The notes under the pieces were generated by a model, which was not told the DNA's origin, did no database searches, and saw only the letters and a program-made list of their open reading frames with translations. A program made the translations under genes and the position numbers. From the NCBI RefSeq assembly GCF_024580955.1, contig NZ_JANIKD010000008.1, positions 1 to 64,000 on the forward strand: DNA of 64,000 nt, in the 5' to 3' direction. Source of the DNA: Corynebacterium sp. 122RC1. GTDB taxonomy: Bacteria; Actinomycetota; Actinomycetes; Mycobacteriales; Mycobacteriaceae. Positions 45,303 through 54,336 of this stretch are shown here, piece after piece (position 1 is the stretch's first letter; each line of letters begins with the position of its first letter).

Positions 45303-47609
45303 ATGAGCAGCACTCGCGGAAAACCTGCCCTAACAGGCAAGACGCCCAAGACACCCTCCGTAAAAGGAGTCCGGAGCAAGCCGACGCCACCTCCGCCGCC
45401 CGCAGGTCCTTGGGAAAACGCCACGCCGTTGCGTGAGGTGCTGCCCGAAAAAGAGGCGAAGGCCTTTGCCAAAGAGTTTGGGTACACCACCGTGGGCGAG
45501 TTGCTCATGCACGCGCCGCGGGCCTACGTTGCCCAAGGCCAGGTGCACGCCGCCGGGATGATCACGGAGGGGGAGGTGATCACCATCATCGGGGAGGTGG
45601 TACACACGAACCAGCGCACTGTGACCGCGCGCCATGGAAAGCAATCGGGGCGCCCGATGAAGCTCTACGAGGTCACGATTTTTGATGGATCGGCGCAGTT
45701 CAGCGCCACCTTCTTCAACGCGCATTGGATTCCCTCCATGTTGCCGCAAGGTTCAAGGGGAATGTTCACCGGCAAGGTGAAACTCTTTGGCCGGCAAGTG
45801 CAACTCCAACACCCCGACTACCTGGTGTTTCCCAGCGTTGATGAATCCACCGGTAAGGTGACACGGGCAAAAGGCTCCTCCGGTCTTTCTCACATGGCAA
45901 ACGAGCTGCCCAGTGAGGAACTCGCGAACGTCCTGGCCAACTTGCCCTACATCCCTGTGTATCCGGCGAAAAAGGGCATGCCCTCCTGGCGGATATTCGC
46001 GGCCATCTACCAGGTGCTCCAAAATACCGACACCTTGCCAGACCCGATCGGCGCGCACATCCCGCAAGGCCTGCCCGATTTTGATACCGCCGTGCGCCAG
46101 CTCCACCTCGCTCAGGAACCCGGCGCGTTCCATGCGGTGCAGCGGCTGAAATACAACGAGGCCCTCACCCTGAACTTGGTCATGGCGTTACGACGTGCCC
46201 AGGCGCAAACCCGCTCGGCGCCCATCTTGGCGGTTGCGGCGGGAGCGGCAGGTGGGGCTTCGTCGGGTGGAGCTTCATCGAGTGGGGAGTCGAGGTATGG
46301 GAAGCTCGCCGCTGCCTTGCCGTATGCCCTCACTACAGGTCAGCAAAAGGTGTTAGAGGAGATTACCGCTGACCTGAGTTGTGAGCACCCCATGCAGCGT
46401 CTGCTGCAAGGTGAAGTTGGTTCCGGTAAGACCGTGGTGAGTGTGCTTGCTATGTTGCAGGCGGTGGATGCCGGATACCAATGCGCACTGCTTGCACCCA
46501 CTGAGGTGCTGGCTCAGCAGCATGGCCATAGCATCCGCGCTCTGCTGGATCAGGCGGGGGTGCAGGCAAAGGTCACGGTTCTCACCGGGAGTTTGCCTGT
46601 GGTGGCCAAGCGCCAAGCGCTGTTGGATATTGTGTCCGGTGAAGCGCACATTGTGGTGGGCACTCATGCGCTGTTGCAGGAGGGCGTGGAGTTTTTCCGC
46701 CTGGGTTTCTGCGTGGTGGATGAGCAACACCGCTTCGGTGTGGAACAGCGTGACCACCTGCGCAACATGGGGCCCAATGGGCTGACCCCGCACCTGTTGG
46801 TGATGACGGCCACCCCGATTCCACGCACCATTGCCATCACGGCTTTTGGTGACCTCACCGTTTCCATCCTCAGCGAACTGCCGGGCGGCAGGAAACCGAT
46901 TCAAACTCATGTGATCCAAGCGGGGAATACCAAGTGGGTGCAGCGCATGTGGGAACGCACCCGCGAGGAAATCCAGCAAGGCCGCCAAGCCTATGTGGTC
47001 TGCCCCAGGATCCAGGGCGAAGGAGGGGTGGAGGAGACCAAGCTCCAGCTTCAACACAGCGAGCTCAAAGGCCTCAAGGTGGCGATGTTGCACGGCGGCA
47101 TGCATCCAGAGGACAAAGACGCCATCATGGCCCAGTTCGCAGCCGGCATGATTGACGTGCTGGTTTCCACCACCGTGATTGAGGTGGGCATTGACGTCCC
47201 GAATGCCACAGTGATGATCATTACCGAACCCGAACAGTTTGGCATCTCCCAGCTCCACCAGCTCCGCGGGCGCGTGGGCCGCGGCGGCAATGCTTCACTG
47301 TGCTTCCTCTACACCGATCGCAGCGTGGAGGAGCCGAGCTTTAGCCGCTTGCAGGCGGTGGCAGAGACGAATGACGGTTTTGCCCTCGCGGAATTGGACC
47401 TCAGTGTGCGCCAAGAGGGCAACGTCTTGGGCGTCAGCCAGTCTGGGGTTGCTCGTACCACGCGCTTCCTCAAGCTCACCCAAGATCGGGAGTTGGTGGA
47501 GCGAGCGCATCAGGATGCGGATCGGCTTGCCTCGCAGGACCCGGAGCTCGCCGCTGCGCTGGTGGAGGGCATCGAGCTGCATCTGCAGGAGTACTTGGAC
47601 AAAACCTAG
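45303..47609 (+). CDS. recG: ATP-dependent DNA helicase RecG
   Basis: This 768-aa branch-migration helicase reverses stalled replication forks. An N-terminal Pro/Lys-rich extension is followed by an OB-fold wedge domain. Helicase motif I is GEVGSGKT (370-377), motif II DEQH (473-476) and motif III MTATPIPRT. The later part has STTVIEVGIDVPNA and QLHQLRGRVGRG. Length is normal. The last codons and the stop form the first unit of a 13-bp tandem repeat. Confidence 0.95.
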   Translation: MSSTRGKPALTGKTPKTPSVKGVRSKPTPPPPPAGPWENATPLREVLPEKEAKAFAKEFGYTTVGELLMHAPRAYVAQGQVHAAGMITEGEVITIIGEVVHTNQRTVTARHGKQSGRPMKLYEVTIFDGSAQFSATFFNAHWIPSMLPQGSRGMFTGKVKLFGRQVQLQHPDYLVFPSVDESTGKVTRAKGSSGLSHMANELPSEELANVLANLPYIPVYPAKKGMPSWRIFAAIYQVLQNTDTLPDPIGAHIPQGLPDFDTAVRQLHLAQEPGAFHAVQRLKYNEALTLNLVMALRRAQAQTRSAPILAVAAGAAGGASSGGASSSGESRYGKLAAALPYALTTGQQKVLEEITADLSCEHPMQRLLQGEVGSGKTVVSVLAMLQAVDAGYQCALLAPTEVLAQQHGHSIRALLDQAGVQAKVTVLTGSLPVVAKRQALLDIVSGEAHIVVGTHALLQEGVEFFRLGFCVVDEQHRFGVEQRDHLRNMGPNGLTPHLLVMTATPIPRTIAITAFGDLTVSILSELPGGRKPIQTHVIQAGNTKWVQRMWERTREEIQQGRQAYVVCPRIQGEGGVEETKLQLQHSELKGLKVAMLHGGMHPEDKDAIMAQFAAGMIDVLVSTTVIEVGIDVPNATVMIITEPEQFGISQLHQLRGRVGRGGNASLCFLYTDRSVEEPSFSRLQAVAETNDGFALAELDLSVRQEGNVLGVSQSGVARTTRFLKLTQDRELVERAHQDADRLASQDPELAAALVEGIELHLQEYLDKT

Positions 47610-47662
47610 CGACAAAACCTAGCGACAAAACCTAGCGACAAAACCTTGCGACAAGTCCCAGC
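47598..47662 (+). repeat. 13-bp tandem repeat across the recG stop codon
   Basis: Five consecutive units of GACAAAACCTAGC run through the stop: three exact, then GACAAAACCTTGC and GACAAGTCCCAGC. Because the first unit contains the TAG, changes in copy number would not alter RecG. Confidence 0.92.
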
Positions 47663-47670
47663 GCTGTTTC

Positions 47671-47713
47671 CCGCGTGCGGCGGTGATGGGTGGGCGTGCT
47701 GGCGGCGTCGGTA
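47671..47713 (-). repeat. Intergenic hairpin element, inverted copy
   Basis: GCGGTGATGGGTGGGCGTGC, then GGCGGCGTCGGTAA, aligns closely to the copy at 63107-63140 in the same direction. It lies 62 nt after the recG stop. Confidence 0.6.
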
Positions 47714-47761
47714 ATGGGTGGGGCGCGCCCTCGCACGCGCTGCTTGCGCTAAGGTAGACCC

Positions 47762-47974
47762 ATGAAAATTTGCGCCCCTTTTGCAGGCATTGTGCACTAC
47801 AAAGTTGCCGCCGGAGACAGGGTTGAGACCGGCCAGGAGCTCGCATCTGTAGAGGCAATCAAGCTTGAAGCCCCGCTGCTGGCGCCAGGACCGGGGGTGG
47901 TGGACGAGCTGCATGTGGCTGATTTTTCGGACGTGATCGGCGGAGACGCCCTGATCACTCTCAGGGAGGCCTAA
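47762..47974 (+). CDS. Stand-alone biotinyl/lipoyl-domain carrier protein
   Basis: This 70-aa protein consists only of a biotinyl-type hammerhead domain: MKICAPFAGIV at the start, GDRVETGQEL in the middle and SVEAIKLEAP with Lys34 as the probable modified residue. Canonical biotin sites read AMK; here it is AIK, which still occurs in the family. Acyl-CoA carboxylases of corynebacteria carry their own biotin domain, so the partner of this small protein is unknown. TAAGGT lies 6 nt before the ATG (leaderless). rsmD begins 3 nt after its stop, so the two are co-transcribed. Confidence 0.82.
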   Translation: MKICAPFAGIVHYKVAAGDRVETGQELASVEAIKLEAPLLAPGPGVVDELHVADFSDVIGGDALITLREA

Positions 47975-47977
47975 ACC

Positions 47978-48613
47978 ATGGGGCAAACTCGTGTGATTTC
48001 TGGTGAGGCCCGCGGCCGCAAACTGAAGGTGCCCGAACACGGCACCAGGCCTACCTCGGATCGGGCGAAAGAGGGCCTGTTTTCCTCGCTCGCTGTACGC
48101 TTTGGGTTCCAGGATTTCCGCGTCTTGGACCTCTTCGCAGGGTCGGGTGCGCTGGGGCTTGAGGCCGCGAGCCGCGGGGCTGCAACCGTGGTGCTGGTGG
48201 AAAACAACCCCAAAGCAGTGGCGGTGATCCGGCACAACGCGCAGGTAGTTGGCCACCCCGACGTGCGAATCGAGGAGATGAAGGCCTCCACCTACCTGGC
48301 AACCGCGCCCAAAGAATACTTTGACATGGTGCTTGCGGACCCACCTTATGAGCTCGCGGATGAGGCGGTAGCAGAAATGGTGCAGGCGCTGCTGCCAACG
48401 CTTGCCGACGGCGCCGCCGTGGTCATCGAACGCCACCGAGACAGCGCCGAAACAGCGTGGCCCGAATGCCTGGTGCCAACAACCCAGAAGCTCAAGAAGC
48501 GCACCTTCGGTATCGCGCGGATGGACATGGCCGTATTCCACAAGGATTTGTGGGATGCCCAAGACTCCGGCGTCCAGGGTAGCGATGGTGTTGAAGAAGG
48601 TGAAGAGGGATGA
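47978..48613 (+). CDS. rsmD: 16S rRNA (guanine(966)-N(2))-methyltransferase
   Basis: This 211-aa SAM-dependent enzyme modifies G966 of 16S rRNA. It shows RVISGEARGRKLKVP at the N-terminus, GTRPTSDRAKEGLFSSL, SAM motif I DLFAGSGALGLEA and catalytic DPPY. It is coupled to coaD through a 4-nt ATGA overlap, a common bacterial arrangement. Confidence 0.93.
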   Translation: MGQTRVISGEARGRKLKVPEHGTRPTSDRAKEGLFSSLAVRFGFQDFRVLDLFAGSGALGLEAASRGAATVVLVENNPKAVAVIRHNAQVVGHPDVRIEEMKASTYLATAPKEYFDMVLADPPYELADEAVAEMVQALLPTLADGAAVVIERHRDSAETAWPECLVPTTQKLKKRTFGIARMDMAVFHKDLWDAQDSGVQGSDGVEEGEEG

Positions 48614-49089
48614 AACGCGCAATCTGCCCGGGGTCCTTTGACCCAGTGACCATGGGGCACCTGAACATTTTTGAACGTGCAGCCGCGCAATATGATGAGG
48701 TGACGGTGTTGGTCACCGCCAATCCAAACAAGAACACCGGCATGTTTACCCTGGACGAGCGAGTACAGATGATCACCGAGGCGACCGCTCACCTAAGCAA
48801 CGTCAAGGTGGACAATTGGCACGGTTTGCTGGTGGATTACACCACCGCGCACAGCATTGATGCGATTGTGAAGGGCCTGCGCTCGTCCTTGGACTACGAA
48901 TACGAGCTGCCGATGGCGCAAATGAACAACCGCCTTTCCGGCATTGACACCATCTTCTTACTCACTGACCCGCGCTTTGGCTACCTTTCCTCCACCTTAT
49001 GGAAAGAAGTGGTGAAGTACGGCGGAGACGTGACCGGGATGGTGCCGGATTCAGTGAACCGGATGCTCGCGAAGAAACAGGCTGAATAG
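48610..49089 (+). CDS. coaD: Phosphopantetheine adenylyltransferase
   Basis: This 159-aa nucleotidyltransferase makes dephospho-CoA from 4'-phosphopantetheine and ATP. It has GSFDPVTMGHL (TxGH motif), KGLRSSLDYEYE and GYLSSTLWKEV. The ATG overlaps the rsmD stop by 4 nt. coaE, the next enzyme in the pathway, is also in this window at 62451. Confidence 0.95.
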   Translation: MKRAICPGSFDPVTMGHLNIFERAAAQYDEVTVLVTANPNKNTGMFTLDERVQMITEATAHLSNVKVDNWHGLLVDYTTAHSIDAIVKGLRSSLDYEYELPMAQMNNRLSGIDTIFLLTDPRFGYLSSTLWKEVVKYGGDVTGMVPDSVNRMLAKKQAE

Positions 49090-49156
49090 GCTGGATAGTC
49101 GGGACAGTCGGGGCAGTGGACGAGGCTGCCTAGGTTGACCAGTTAGCGGCAGAGGC

Positions 49157-49906
49157 GTGACAATGCTGGAAATCCTCGTGGTGTTCTGTGCTGTTGCCGT
49201 TGGATCCTGCATGCAACGGGTATCAGGCATGGGCCTGGGGCTGCTCGCCGCACCCGTATTAGCAATGCTCCTGGGGCCTGTTGAGGGTGTGATGGTGGTA
49301 AATCTGTTGGCCACCATCAATGCCTTGCTCACCACGTTCACGGTGAAACACCACGTTGATTGGAAGGCATTTGGCGCAATTGCCTCGGTGCTCTGGCTCG
49401 GCGCTCTCCCGGCGGTACTGCTGATCAATCACATGCCGGGGGCGTGGCTGCAGTTAATCGTGGGGGCGCTTTTGCTCATCGCCCTCGGTGGGGTGGTGTT
49501 TGGGGCACGGCACCTGCCCGCCATTCGTGGAACCATTCCGATGCTTGCAGCTGGAACCGTGGGCGGGTTTATGAACACGCTCGCTGGAGTGGCGGGGCCG
49601 GCGATCACGGTCTATGCCCAAGCAAGCGGTTGGGAACAGCGCAGCTTCGCGGCCACCTTACAGCCCATCTTTGTGGTTGCCGGTCTGGTTTCATTCTGCG
49701 CTAAGTTGCTCGGCGGCTCTGGCGGGGTAGCAAACACCAGCGCTTGGGTGTGGGTCGCAGGGATTGCAGCAATGATGATCGGGATTGCACTCGGCGGCAA
49801 ACTGGCCACAAAAATATCCCGAGAGTCCGCGCGCAAAGCCGCACTGGCCTGTGCCTTTGCTGGTGGCGCCACCGTTACAGTGCGCGGGCTTCTCGGGGTT
49901 TTCTAG
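49157..49906 (+). CDS. TauE/SafE-family membrane permease
   Basis: This 249-aa integral membrane protein has about seven or eight hydrophobic segments and the family pattern GMGLGLLAAPVLAMLLGP near the N-terminus, repeated as GFMNTLAGVAGPA mid-protein. Members export sulfite, sulfoacetate or related anions. The substrate here is unknown. GTG 49157 is followed closely by an in-frame ATG at 49163. Confidence 0.83.
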   Translation: MTMLEILVVFCAVAVGSCMQRVSGMGLGLLAAPVLAMLLGPVEGVMVVNLLATINALLTTFTVKHHVDWKAFGAIASVLWLGALPAVLLINHMPGAWLQLIVGALLLIALGGVVFGARHLPAIRGTIPMLAAGTVGGFMNTLAGVAGPAITVYAQASGWEQRSFAATLQPIFVVAGLVSFCAKLLGGSGGVANTSAWVWVAGIAAMMIGIALGGKLATKISRESARKAALACAFAGGATVTVRGLLGVF

Positions 49907-49963
49907 CTGCTGCACGCTTGGAGGGGCGGTGTGGGCCTCACCCTCGCAGCGGGAAAGAACGTG

Positions 49964-50731
49964 CTACAGCAAGCTGGAAAGGAATGCCTTGGTGCGCTCG
50001 TGGCGTGGACTATCAATCACTTCTGCCGGGGTGCCTTCCTCAACTACCACGCCGCCGTCCATGAACACCACTTTGTCTGCTACTTCGCGGGCGAAGCCGA
50101 TTTCGTGGGTGACCACCAGCATGGTCATGCCTTCTTGGGCGAGTTCACGCATCACGCGCAGCACCTCAGAGACGAGTTCTGGGTCAAGTGCGGAGGTCGG
50201 CTCGTCGAAAAGCATGAGCTTGGGATCCATAGCAACCGCACGCGCGATTGCCACGCGCTGTTGCTGGCCGCCGGAAAGTTGCGCCGGGTACGCCTCCGCC
50301 TTGTGCGCGAGCCCCACCTGGGCGAGGAGCTGCTCGGCCCGTGCGCGCGCGTGCGCCTCCGGGACCTTCTTCACATGCACCGGCGCCTCAATAATGTTTT
50401 CCAAGGCAGTGCGGTGTGGGAAGAGGTTGAAGTTTTGGAACACCATGCCAATGTCCGAGCGCTGGCGGGAGGCCTCCTTCTCCGAGATTTCATAGAGGAC
50501 GCCGTCGCGCTCACGATAGCCGATCAGCTCGCCGTCCACGTACAAGCGGCCAGCAGTGACCTTCTCCAAGTGGTTGACGCAGCGCAGCAAGGTGGATTTG
50601 CCGGAACCGGAAGGGCCAATCAAGCAGGTGACGCTGCCCTTTGGCACCTGGAGGTCGATGCCTTTGAGAACCTCAAGTTGGCCAAAACTCTTGCAGACTT
50701 GCTGGGCGTCAATCATCAAATGATTGCTCAT
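49964..50731 (-). CDS. Polar amino-acid ABC transporter, ATP-binding protein
   Basis: This 255-aa GlnQ-type ATPase has Walker [10 protein letters not shown], signature [14 protein letters not shown], Walker [13 protein letters not shown] and the H-loop [17 protein letters not shown] lies about 11 nt upstream of the ATG. It is last in a three-gene unit (binding protein, permease, ATPase), with 6 bp to the permease. Confidence 0.93.
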   Translation of the reverse strand: MSNHLMIDAQQVCKSFGQLEVLKGIDLQVPKGSVTCLIGPSGSGKSTLLRCVNHLEKVTAGRLYVDGELIGYRERDGVLYEISEKEASRQRSDIGMVFQNFNLFPHRTALENIIEAPVHVKKVPEAHARARAEQLLAQVGLAHKAEAYPAQLSGGQQQRVAIARAVAMDPKLMLFDEPTSALDPELVSEVLRVMRELAQEGMTMLVVTHEIGFAREVADKVVFMDGGVVVEEGTPAEVIDSPRHERTKAFLSSLL

Positions 50732-50737
50732 GGTGCG

Positions 50738-51664
50738 TTACGCATCCTTTCCTGGGCGAGGAGGTTCCGGGACAACTTGGACGTTTTTCGGCAAAGCTCC
50801 CTCAGCGTCAGCCAATGCCGCGAGCTGGCGGGCAGTGAGCTCCCTAGTGGCACCTTTTTCAAAGTATTTTTCCAGGTAGTGCTGACCAACCATAAGCAGG
50901 GAAGTAATTGCCAAGTACCACGTTGCCGCCACCAACAACAGCGGCACGGGGTCAAAGAGCGCGGCAGCAATGTCCATAGAACGGCCATAGAGTTCGGCGG
51001 TGTAGGGAATCGCCACAACCAGGGAGGTGGTTTTCAACATGGAGATGAACTCGTTACCCGTGGGCGGCACAATAATTCGCATGGCCTGCGGCAACACCGT
51101 GCGGCGCATGGTCATCCACCAGCTCATGCCAAGTGCCTTTGAGGCCTCCGTTTGTCCCTCTGGCACCGCCTGGATGCCGGAGCGCACGATCTCAGCCATG
51201 TACGCGGCCTCGTTGAGGCCCAAGCCGATCACGGCCAGGAAGAACATGTTGGAAAGCAGGTCCTCTACAGAAAACTCCGCGAAGCCTACGTTGATGGTCT
51301 GGTAAATGGAGCCGAGCAGGCCCCAGAACACCAACTGGACATACACCGGCGTACCGCGGAATACCCACAGGTAGACCCAGGAAACACTGCGCAGGACGGG
51401 GTTGGGGGACATGCGCATCACAGAAACGACGCACCCAAGCACCACACCAATCACCATTGCGAGGACAGTCAGGGCCAAGGTGTGCATGGCGGCGGTGGCG
51501 ATGCGGGTGTCAAAGAGGTATTGGCGGTAGGTATCCCAGCCATAGGCCTCGTTAGTTGCAGCAGAAATCACGAACCACGCAAACAGCGCGAGGATAATCG
51601 CCGCGGAAAGCACCCTGCCTGGGTGGCGCAGGGGCTTCGCCTCGATTGGCTTGGGTTGTGTCAT
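50738..51664 (-). CDS. Polar amino-acid ABC transporter, permease
   Basis: This 308-aa HisM/GlnP-type permease has about five or six membrane segments and the EAA loop (SGIQAVPEGQTEASKALGMS). The N-terminus has an extra membrane segment. A Shine-Dalgarno AAAGGA precedes the ATG. It works with the adjacent ATPase and lipoprotein as a homodimeric transmembrane unit. Confidence 0.92.
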   Translation of the reverse strand: MTQPKPIEAKPLRHPGRVLSAAIILALFAWFVISAATNEAYGWDTYRQYLFDTRIATAAMHTLALTVLAMVIGVVLGCVVSVMRMSPNPVLRSVSWVYLWVFRGTPVYVQLVFWGLLGSIYQTINVGFAEFSVEDLLSNMFFLAVIGLGLNEAAYMAEIVRSGIQAVPEGQTEASKALGMSWWMTMRRTVLPQAMRIIVPPTGNEFISMLKTTSLVVAIPYTAELYGRSMDIAAALFDPVPLLLVAATWYLAITSLLMVGQHYLEKYFEKGATRELTARQLAALADAEGALPKNVQVVPEPPRPGKDA

Positions 51665-51700
51665 TTTGAATCCTTTATGGTGTGGTCTTTGCGATTGCGC

Positions 51701-52606
51701 TTAACGCTGGTTGTAGGGGACTTCATTGATGAGTGCTTGATCCAGTAGCCCCTCAGTGATGCCCCATTGGTCCATGATGCGGGCGTAATCGCCGGACTCA
51801 ATGAGGTGCTGCATCGCAGCCGCAAGGGCAGGGCCGAGCGGGGAGTCCTTGGGAACCGCAATCCCATACGGTGCGGCATCAAAAATTTCGCCGGTGGTGG
51901 TGAGCTTGCCGTCGGCACGCTCAATGGCATATCCGAGAACCGGGGAGTCCGCGGAGAAAGCATCGGCGCGGCCGAGCACGAGGGCTGTGGCTGCTTGGTC
52001 CGAAGTTTCGTAGGAGAGGACCTCGATTGGTTCCTTGCCTTGATCCACGCACTCTTGGCTGAGAGGGCGGACGTCGTCAGTTTCAGAAACCGTGGTGCGC
52101 TGCACCGCGACAGTAAGGCCACACGCATCCTCCCGGCTCACAGGAGGATCGTCTATGCGCTGCCCCCACTGGATGCCTGCGTAGAGGGTGTTGATGAAGT
52201 CGTAGTTCTTCCGGCGTTCCTCGTTGTCCGTAAAACCGGACACACCCATATCAACGGTGCCGCCGGAAAGCGCGGGAAGGATCAAGGAAAAGTCCTGCTC
52301 CAGGGGCGTAAACTCCAGTCCCATTACCGACGCCAACGCGCGGGCGAGATCCATCTCGGCGCCAATGATCGCGCCGTCTGAGCTCTTGAACTCGAATGGC
52401 GCAAACGGAGGATTGGTGCCGCCGCTGATCACTCCACGCTGAGCAATCGACTCAGGGACCATTGCCGCGATCTCCGGCACAGCCGCCGGCGAGATTTCCA
52501 CCCAACCATCCGGATGGCCCTGCTCTTCATTGGTGACGCATGCGGACAAACCCACCGCCAGCGTGGCCGCGAGCAGCGCAGAGCACGCCTTTTGTGCAAA
52601 TCTCAT
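51701..52606 (-). CDS. Polar amino-acid ABC transporter, substrate-binding lipoprotein
   Basis: This 301-aa family-3 binding protein has a signal peptide with lipobox LSAC (Cys23) from the start at 52606. The SBP_bac_3 domain includes PFEFKSSDGAIIGAEMDLAR and VDMGVSGFTDNEERR. The ligand is probably a polar or cationic amino acid. The ATG at 52606 is chosen because TATGGT lies 7 nt upstream; the in-frame ATG at 52618 overlaps that box. It heads the operon. Confidence 0.9.
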   Translation of the reverse strand: MRFAQKACSALLAATLAVGLSACVTNEEQGHPDGWVEISPAAVPEIAAMVPESIAQRGVISGGTNPPFAPFEFKSSDGAIIGAEMDLARALASVMGLEFTPLEQDFSLILPALSGGTVDMGVSGFTDNEERRKNYDFINTLYAGIQWGQRIDDPPVSREDACGLTVAVQRTTVSETDDVRPLSQECVDQGKEPIEVLSYETSDQAATALVLGRADAFSADSPVLGYAIERADGKLTTTGEIFDAAPYGIAVPKDSPLGPALAAAMQHLIESGDYARIMDQWGITEGLLDQALINEVPYNQR

Positions 52607-52689
52607 GCTAAGTACCATACAAGCTGCTCAAGAGTATTGAGTAACCGACAGGCTGTGGGCGGGATCTACTGCGGGAACTCCTTATGCAG

Positions 52690-52721
52690 AACACCGGCCT
52701 GCTTTGGAGCCTGCCGGTGTT
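52690..52721. terminator. Hairpin between the DUF368 gene and the ABC operon
   Basis: A 9-bp perfect stem, AACACCGGC / GCCGGTGTT, lies 34 nt past the DUF368 stop. It has no T-run on the minus strand. Confidence 0.65.
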
Positions 52722-52754
52722 TAGGGGACGTGGGTGGGGGGACTGCGTGCCGCC

Positions 52755-53744
52755 TTAACCCTTCAGTGCGCGGTTTGCTGGGGTGGCTTCCTCATTTTGG
52801 TTGCGCTTCTTGGTCAGCGTCTCCGCGAGCATCACGGCACCAACGATCGCCGCGCCAAGCGCCACGATCATGATGATCCAGCCGAGGTTGTCACCTGGGG
52901 CTAGCAGGTTTGCGTTCGCGTCTTGCCACGGCCACAGTGCGCGCAGGGAACCGAGCATGAGGCCCGCCATCGTCGCCAGGGTAAGGGTACGGTGCTTGGT
53001 CATCATGTGGTCCAACACCTTGATGAACAGCGCGATACCGGTTGCAGCACCAAGCACGAACACAATGATTACCGGCACGTTACGCTCGGAAACCGCCTGC
53101 ATGATGGGGGCGTAGAGACCCAGGGCGAGGAGCAGGAAGGAGCCGGAAACGCCGGGCAGCACCAATGCACATACGGCGATGGCAGCGGCGAAGTAGATGA
53201 CAACGAGCGAAGGGTCCGTCTTTTCTGCAGAGGTAAAGCCAGTGCCAAAGAAGGTGAGCAGTGCAAACCCAATGAATAGCAGAATTGCCATAACCTTGTG
53301 CTTCTGGAAGTCCGCCGGGTCAATCATGCGCAGCGGTACCAAGATGGAAATAGCCACCATGCCGAGGAAGAGCGCGCGGGCAGTTTCCGGGCTGTTCTCC
53401 ACAAATGAGTGCATCACGGAGGAGAAGGTGAACACGGTCAATACCATGCCAACGCCCACGCAGGCGAGGAAGAGCCATTCGACGTGGCCTGCAGCCTTCT
53501 TCACCTTGGAACGGTCGGTGAGCGCGAACTTCACCGTGCGAAGCAGTGCGTTGCCGTTGTGGATAGCACGCTCGTAGATACCTACCACCAAAGCGACGGT
53601 GCCGCCGGACACACCCGGAACCAGCTCAGCCAAGCCAATTAGGCCGCCGAACACGACGTACAGCAAGTTCATCAGTGGGTTTTTGTGCTGCTTCGGTGCA
53701 GCGGAGGTGGGGGAGGTTGGGGAGGTTGGGGAGGTTGCAGTCAT
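52755..53744 (-). CDS. DUF368 integral membrane protein
   Basis: This 329-aa protein has about eight membrane segments and two internal copies of the family signature: ELVPGVSGGTVALVVGIYE and LVLPGVSGSFLLLALGLY. DUF368 proteins, together with DedA relatives, have recently been proposed to recycle undecaprenyl phosphate or related C55 lipid carriers. The start at 53744 is the first good ATG; longer readings would run through the tRNA gene. The N-terminus is MTATSPTSPTSPTSAAPK, encoded by three 9-bp tandem repeats (GGGGAGGTT on the plus strand). No Shine-Dalgarno is clear. Confidence 0.85.
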   Translation of the reverse strand: MTATSPTSPTSPTSAAPKQHKNPLMNLLYVVFGGLIGLAELVPGVSGGTVALVVGIYERAIHNGNALLRTVKFALTDRSKVKKAAGHVEWLFLACVGVGMVLTVFTFSSVMHSFVENSPETARALFLGMVAISILVPLRMIDPADFQKHKVMAILLFIGFALLTFFGTGFTSAEKTDPSLVVIYFAAAIAVCALVLPGVSGSFLLLALGLYAPIMQAVSERNVPVIIVFVLGAATGIALFIKVLDHMMTKHRTLTLATMAGLMLGSLRALWPWQDANANLLAPGDNLGWIIMIVALGAAIVGAVMLAETLTKKRNQNEEATPANRALKG

Positions 53745-54028
53745 AAAGTCCAAACTTCTGCTTAGGGAATTGGCGCCTGCGTTGTGTACGCCGTGTATTG
53801 CAGCCAATTCCGACGGGGCGCCCGAGTGCGGCGCCAGAAAACTCAAAGGTGCAGTGTACTCCATGAGCTTGGGGGAACCCGGATAGGTGGCGGGTGTTGG
53901 GCCAGCTATTGTCTTAGAGTCTGTATTGGCGGGCATGGTGGTTAAAGTTCCGCGGCGGCTATTCCACGACAATTGCACGACCTGCTTGATTGTTCTGGTC
54001 TCGGTGCCACGGTTTCTAGAAAAATTAA

Positions 54029-54066
54029 AACCCCTCCCACCTGCATTTTTGCAAGTAGAAGGGGTT
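54029..54066 (-). terminator. tRNA-Leu terminator
   Basis: On the minus strand, AACCCCT pairs with AGGGGTT, with an inner ACTTGC/GCAGGT stem, followed by TTAATTTTT. It lies 8 nt past the tRNA 3' end. Confidence 0.82.
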
Positions 54067-54073
54067 GAAGATG

Positions 54074-54147
54074 TGCCCCTGGTGAGACTCGAACTCACAC
54101 TGGACGGGTTTTGAATCCGTTGCCTCTGCCAATTGGGCTACAGGGGC
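54074..54147 (-). tRNA. tRNA-Leu (CAA), with a short variable arm
   Basis: A 74-nt cloverleaf on the minus strand: acceptor GCCCCTG/CAGGGGC, D-stem GCC/GGC, and anticodon stem ACGGA/CCCGT around loop TTCAAAA. Loop position gives anticodon CAA (Leu). The T-arm is GTGAG/CTCAC with loop TTCGAGT. Two things are odd. The variable region is only about 5 nt, whereas bacterial leucine tRNAs normally have a long variable arm. The last anticodon-stem pair is A-C. The identity follows from the anticodon alone. Confidence 0.75.
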
Positions 54148-54336
54148 GCTGGCGCAAAGTCTAGCGCAAGGTATTCCTGGATTCCTAATCCTACGCTCAC
54201 CTGCGATGCGGGTGGTGTATGGCTCCTTGGGAACTGCGCGCTTGGCCGAGGTTGCGCACTACCATGTTTTTCGCGGCATACTCGGGCTGGCTAGCTCCGC
54301 TAGATGCGAGGGGACCAGATCCGGGTGTTGTTTTGG

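Noticed and set aside
49964-52606. Glutamate uptake (gluABCD) operon
   Set aside because: There is one permease and gene order is binding protein-permease-ATPase, so only a general polar amino-acid transporter can be claimed.
53745-54098. N-terminal extension of the DUF368 protein
   Set aside because: It would translate the tRNA-Leu terminator and part of the tRNA gene; the conserved domain starts after 53744.
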